Part shown: positions 32,181 to 32,728 of the stretch, piece by piece
Position numbering within the stretch: the first letter of the stretch is position 1
Layout: the number at the start of each line of letters is the position of its first letter
Notes under the pieces: model-generated
Database searches by the model: none
Seen by the model: only the letters and a program-made list of their open reading frames with translations
Told to the model about the DNA's origin: nothing
Origin: BOG-908 sp964242595
GTDB lineage: Bacteria; Pseudomonadota; Alphaproteobacteria; Acetobacterales; Acetobacteraceae
Direction of reading: 5' to 3'
Assembly: GCA_964242595.1 (NCBI GenBank)
Contig: CAXTBC010000048.1
Span: forward strand, 1 to 32,728
DNA: 32,728 bases
Position numbers and translations under genes: made by a program

Positions 32181-32632
32181 TGGCCGAAGCCGCATCCGCA
32201 CACGCCGGAAAGCCGGCCAGGCGGGGGTCTCTGCTTTGGGTGCAGGGGCTCGCCTGTGGAGCGCTGCTTACCTTCGCGGCCCCCACTTGCCTGGTATTGG
32301 GGGTGCTGCTGGCGCCCGCCTTGGCCAGCGTCCTTGGAGAGCGCGACGCGGGGCCGGGCACGCCGCGAGCCGTGGCGCTATGCTGTGGCGCCAGTGCAGT
32401 GGTGCCGGTGTGGCGGTTGTGGATGGAGGGCGATCAAATGGCTCGGGCGCTCGAGACGCTGTCCGACCCGTTGACGCTGGTGGTGGCCTGGGGCACCGGC
32501 GCCTGCGCCTGGGCGGCCTGCCAAGTGCTGCCTGTGGTCATCCGCTCGGTATGGGATTTGCAGGTGGCAGCGCGAGGGCGAACGCTCCAGGCGGAACTTA
32601 CGGAGTGCCGGGCGGAGTGGGACCTGCCCTGA
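32180..32632 (+). CDS. Small membrane protein coupled to the pseudokinase
   Basis: The 150-residue protein has three probable membrane segments: about residues 18-50 (LACGALLTFAAPTCLVLGVL), 63-80 (RAVALCCGASAVVPVWRL) and 95-120 (LTLVVAWGTGACAWAACQVL). A charged C-terminal tail follows (RGRTLQAELTECRAEWDLP) that probably faces the cytoplasm. It matches no family I know. Its ATG overlaps the stop of the kinase-like gene by one base, so it is translated from the same message and the products very likely work together, both being membrane-bound. Confidence 0.75.
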   Translation: MAEAASAHAGKPARRGSLLWVQGLACGALLTFAAPTCLVLGVLLAPALASVLGERDAGPGTPRAVALCCGASAVVPVWRLWMEGDQMARALETLSDPLTLVVAWGTGACAWAACQVLPVVIRSVWDLQVAARGRTLQAELTECRAEWDLP

Positions 32633-32644
32633 CTACTAGGATGG

Positions 32645-32675
32645 CAAGGCAGGGGCCCTTTCCCTGAATCCCACT
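32645..32675 (+). repeat. Possible left-end remnant of a family B repeat
   Basis: AAGGCAGGGGCCCTTTCCCT then GAATCCCACTAG resembles the left arm of family B with decay. The following CTAGAGCGGGATGAGATTAA may be the end of another small element, but the window stops before its other side. Confidence 0.35.
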
Positions 32676-32728
32676 AGAGCGGGATGAGATTAAGTTGGCT
32701 CGTATCCTGCGGCCCTGAAGTAGTTGGC

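Overview
The window is G+C-rich chromosomal DNA from an alphaproteobacterium, most likely a member of the Acetobacteraceae or another Rhodospirillales family. The pointers are the cell-wall order mltB-rlpA-dac followed at a distance by tmk, the hisZ and purA neighbourhood, an IorAB-type molybdenum hydroxylase with a Tat signal, an EcfG-like promoter, and a short element resembling a derivative of the IS1031 group of IS5, a group described from acetic acid bacteria. This placement is inference. No rRNA, tRNA or CRISPR array was seen.

Layout. (1) 100-4203: histidine degradation, hutU-hutH-hutG, in the N-formylglutamate variant. (2) 4214-5588: an envelope/stress group with a YSC84/SYLF-domain protein, a His/Lys/Ala-rich small protein ending in a strong terminator, and a tiny lipoprotein on the other strand. 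(3) 5740-13753: a surface-polysaccharide region with a GT61 glycosyltransferase, a Stf0-type sulfotransferase (these two in visibly less G+C-rich DNA), a GT2 and a GT4 glycosyltransferase and an exopolysaccharide-initiating sugar transferase; moaA lies inside it. (4) 13906-15029: a split Ada system (AdaA-like regulator and AdaB/Ogt methyltransferase). (5) 15259-18085: iorA and iorB. (6) 18416-20740: a hybrid sensor kinase. (7) 21077-21763: a secreted protein made of a duplicated domain. (8) 21744-25824, minus strand: mltB, rlpA, D,D-carboxypeptidase and tmk. (9) 26283-30000: hisZ and purA, separated by a membrane fatty acid hydroxylase gene. (10) 30234-32632: a degenerate protein-kinase-like protein overlapping a small membrane protein.

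The feature that cuts across all of this is repeats. Family A (about 50 bp, 14 sites, some degraded) is a purine/pyrimidine-rich hairpin element present in most longer intergenic gaps. Its stem base varies (C-G, G-C or T-A) while pairing is kept. Family B (about 126 bp, five copies plus a possible sixth) is a G+C-rich multi-hairpin element with its own imperfect terminal inverted repeats. One B copy is interrupted by a 150-bp IS5-type miniature element with a TTA target duplication. These elements sit directly after stop codons or before start codons, split hutH from hutG and iorA from iorB, and separate dac from tmk.

The best candidates for undescribed biology are the covarying A hairpins, the B element and the pseudokinase/membrane-protein pair. 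The sulfotransferase/GT61 island and the RlpA lacking two expected active-site residues follow.
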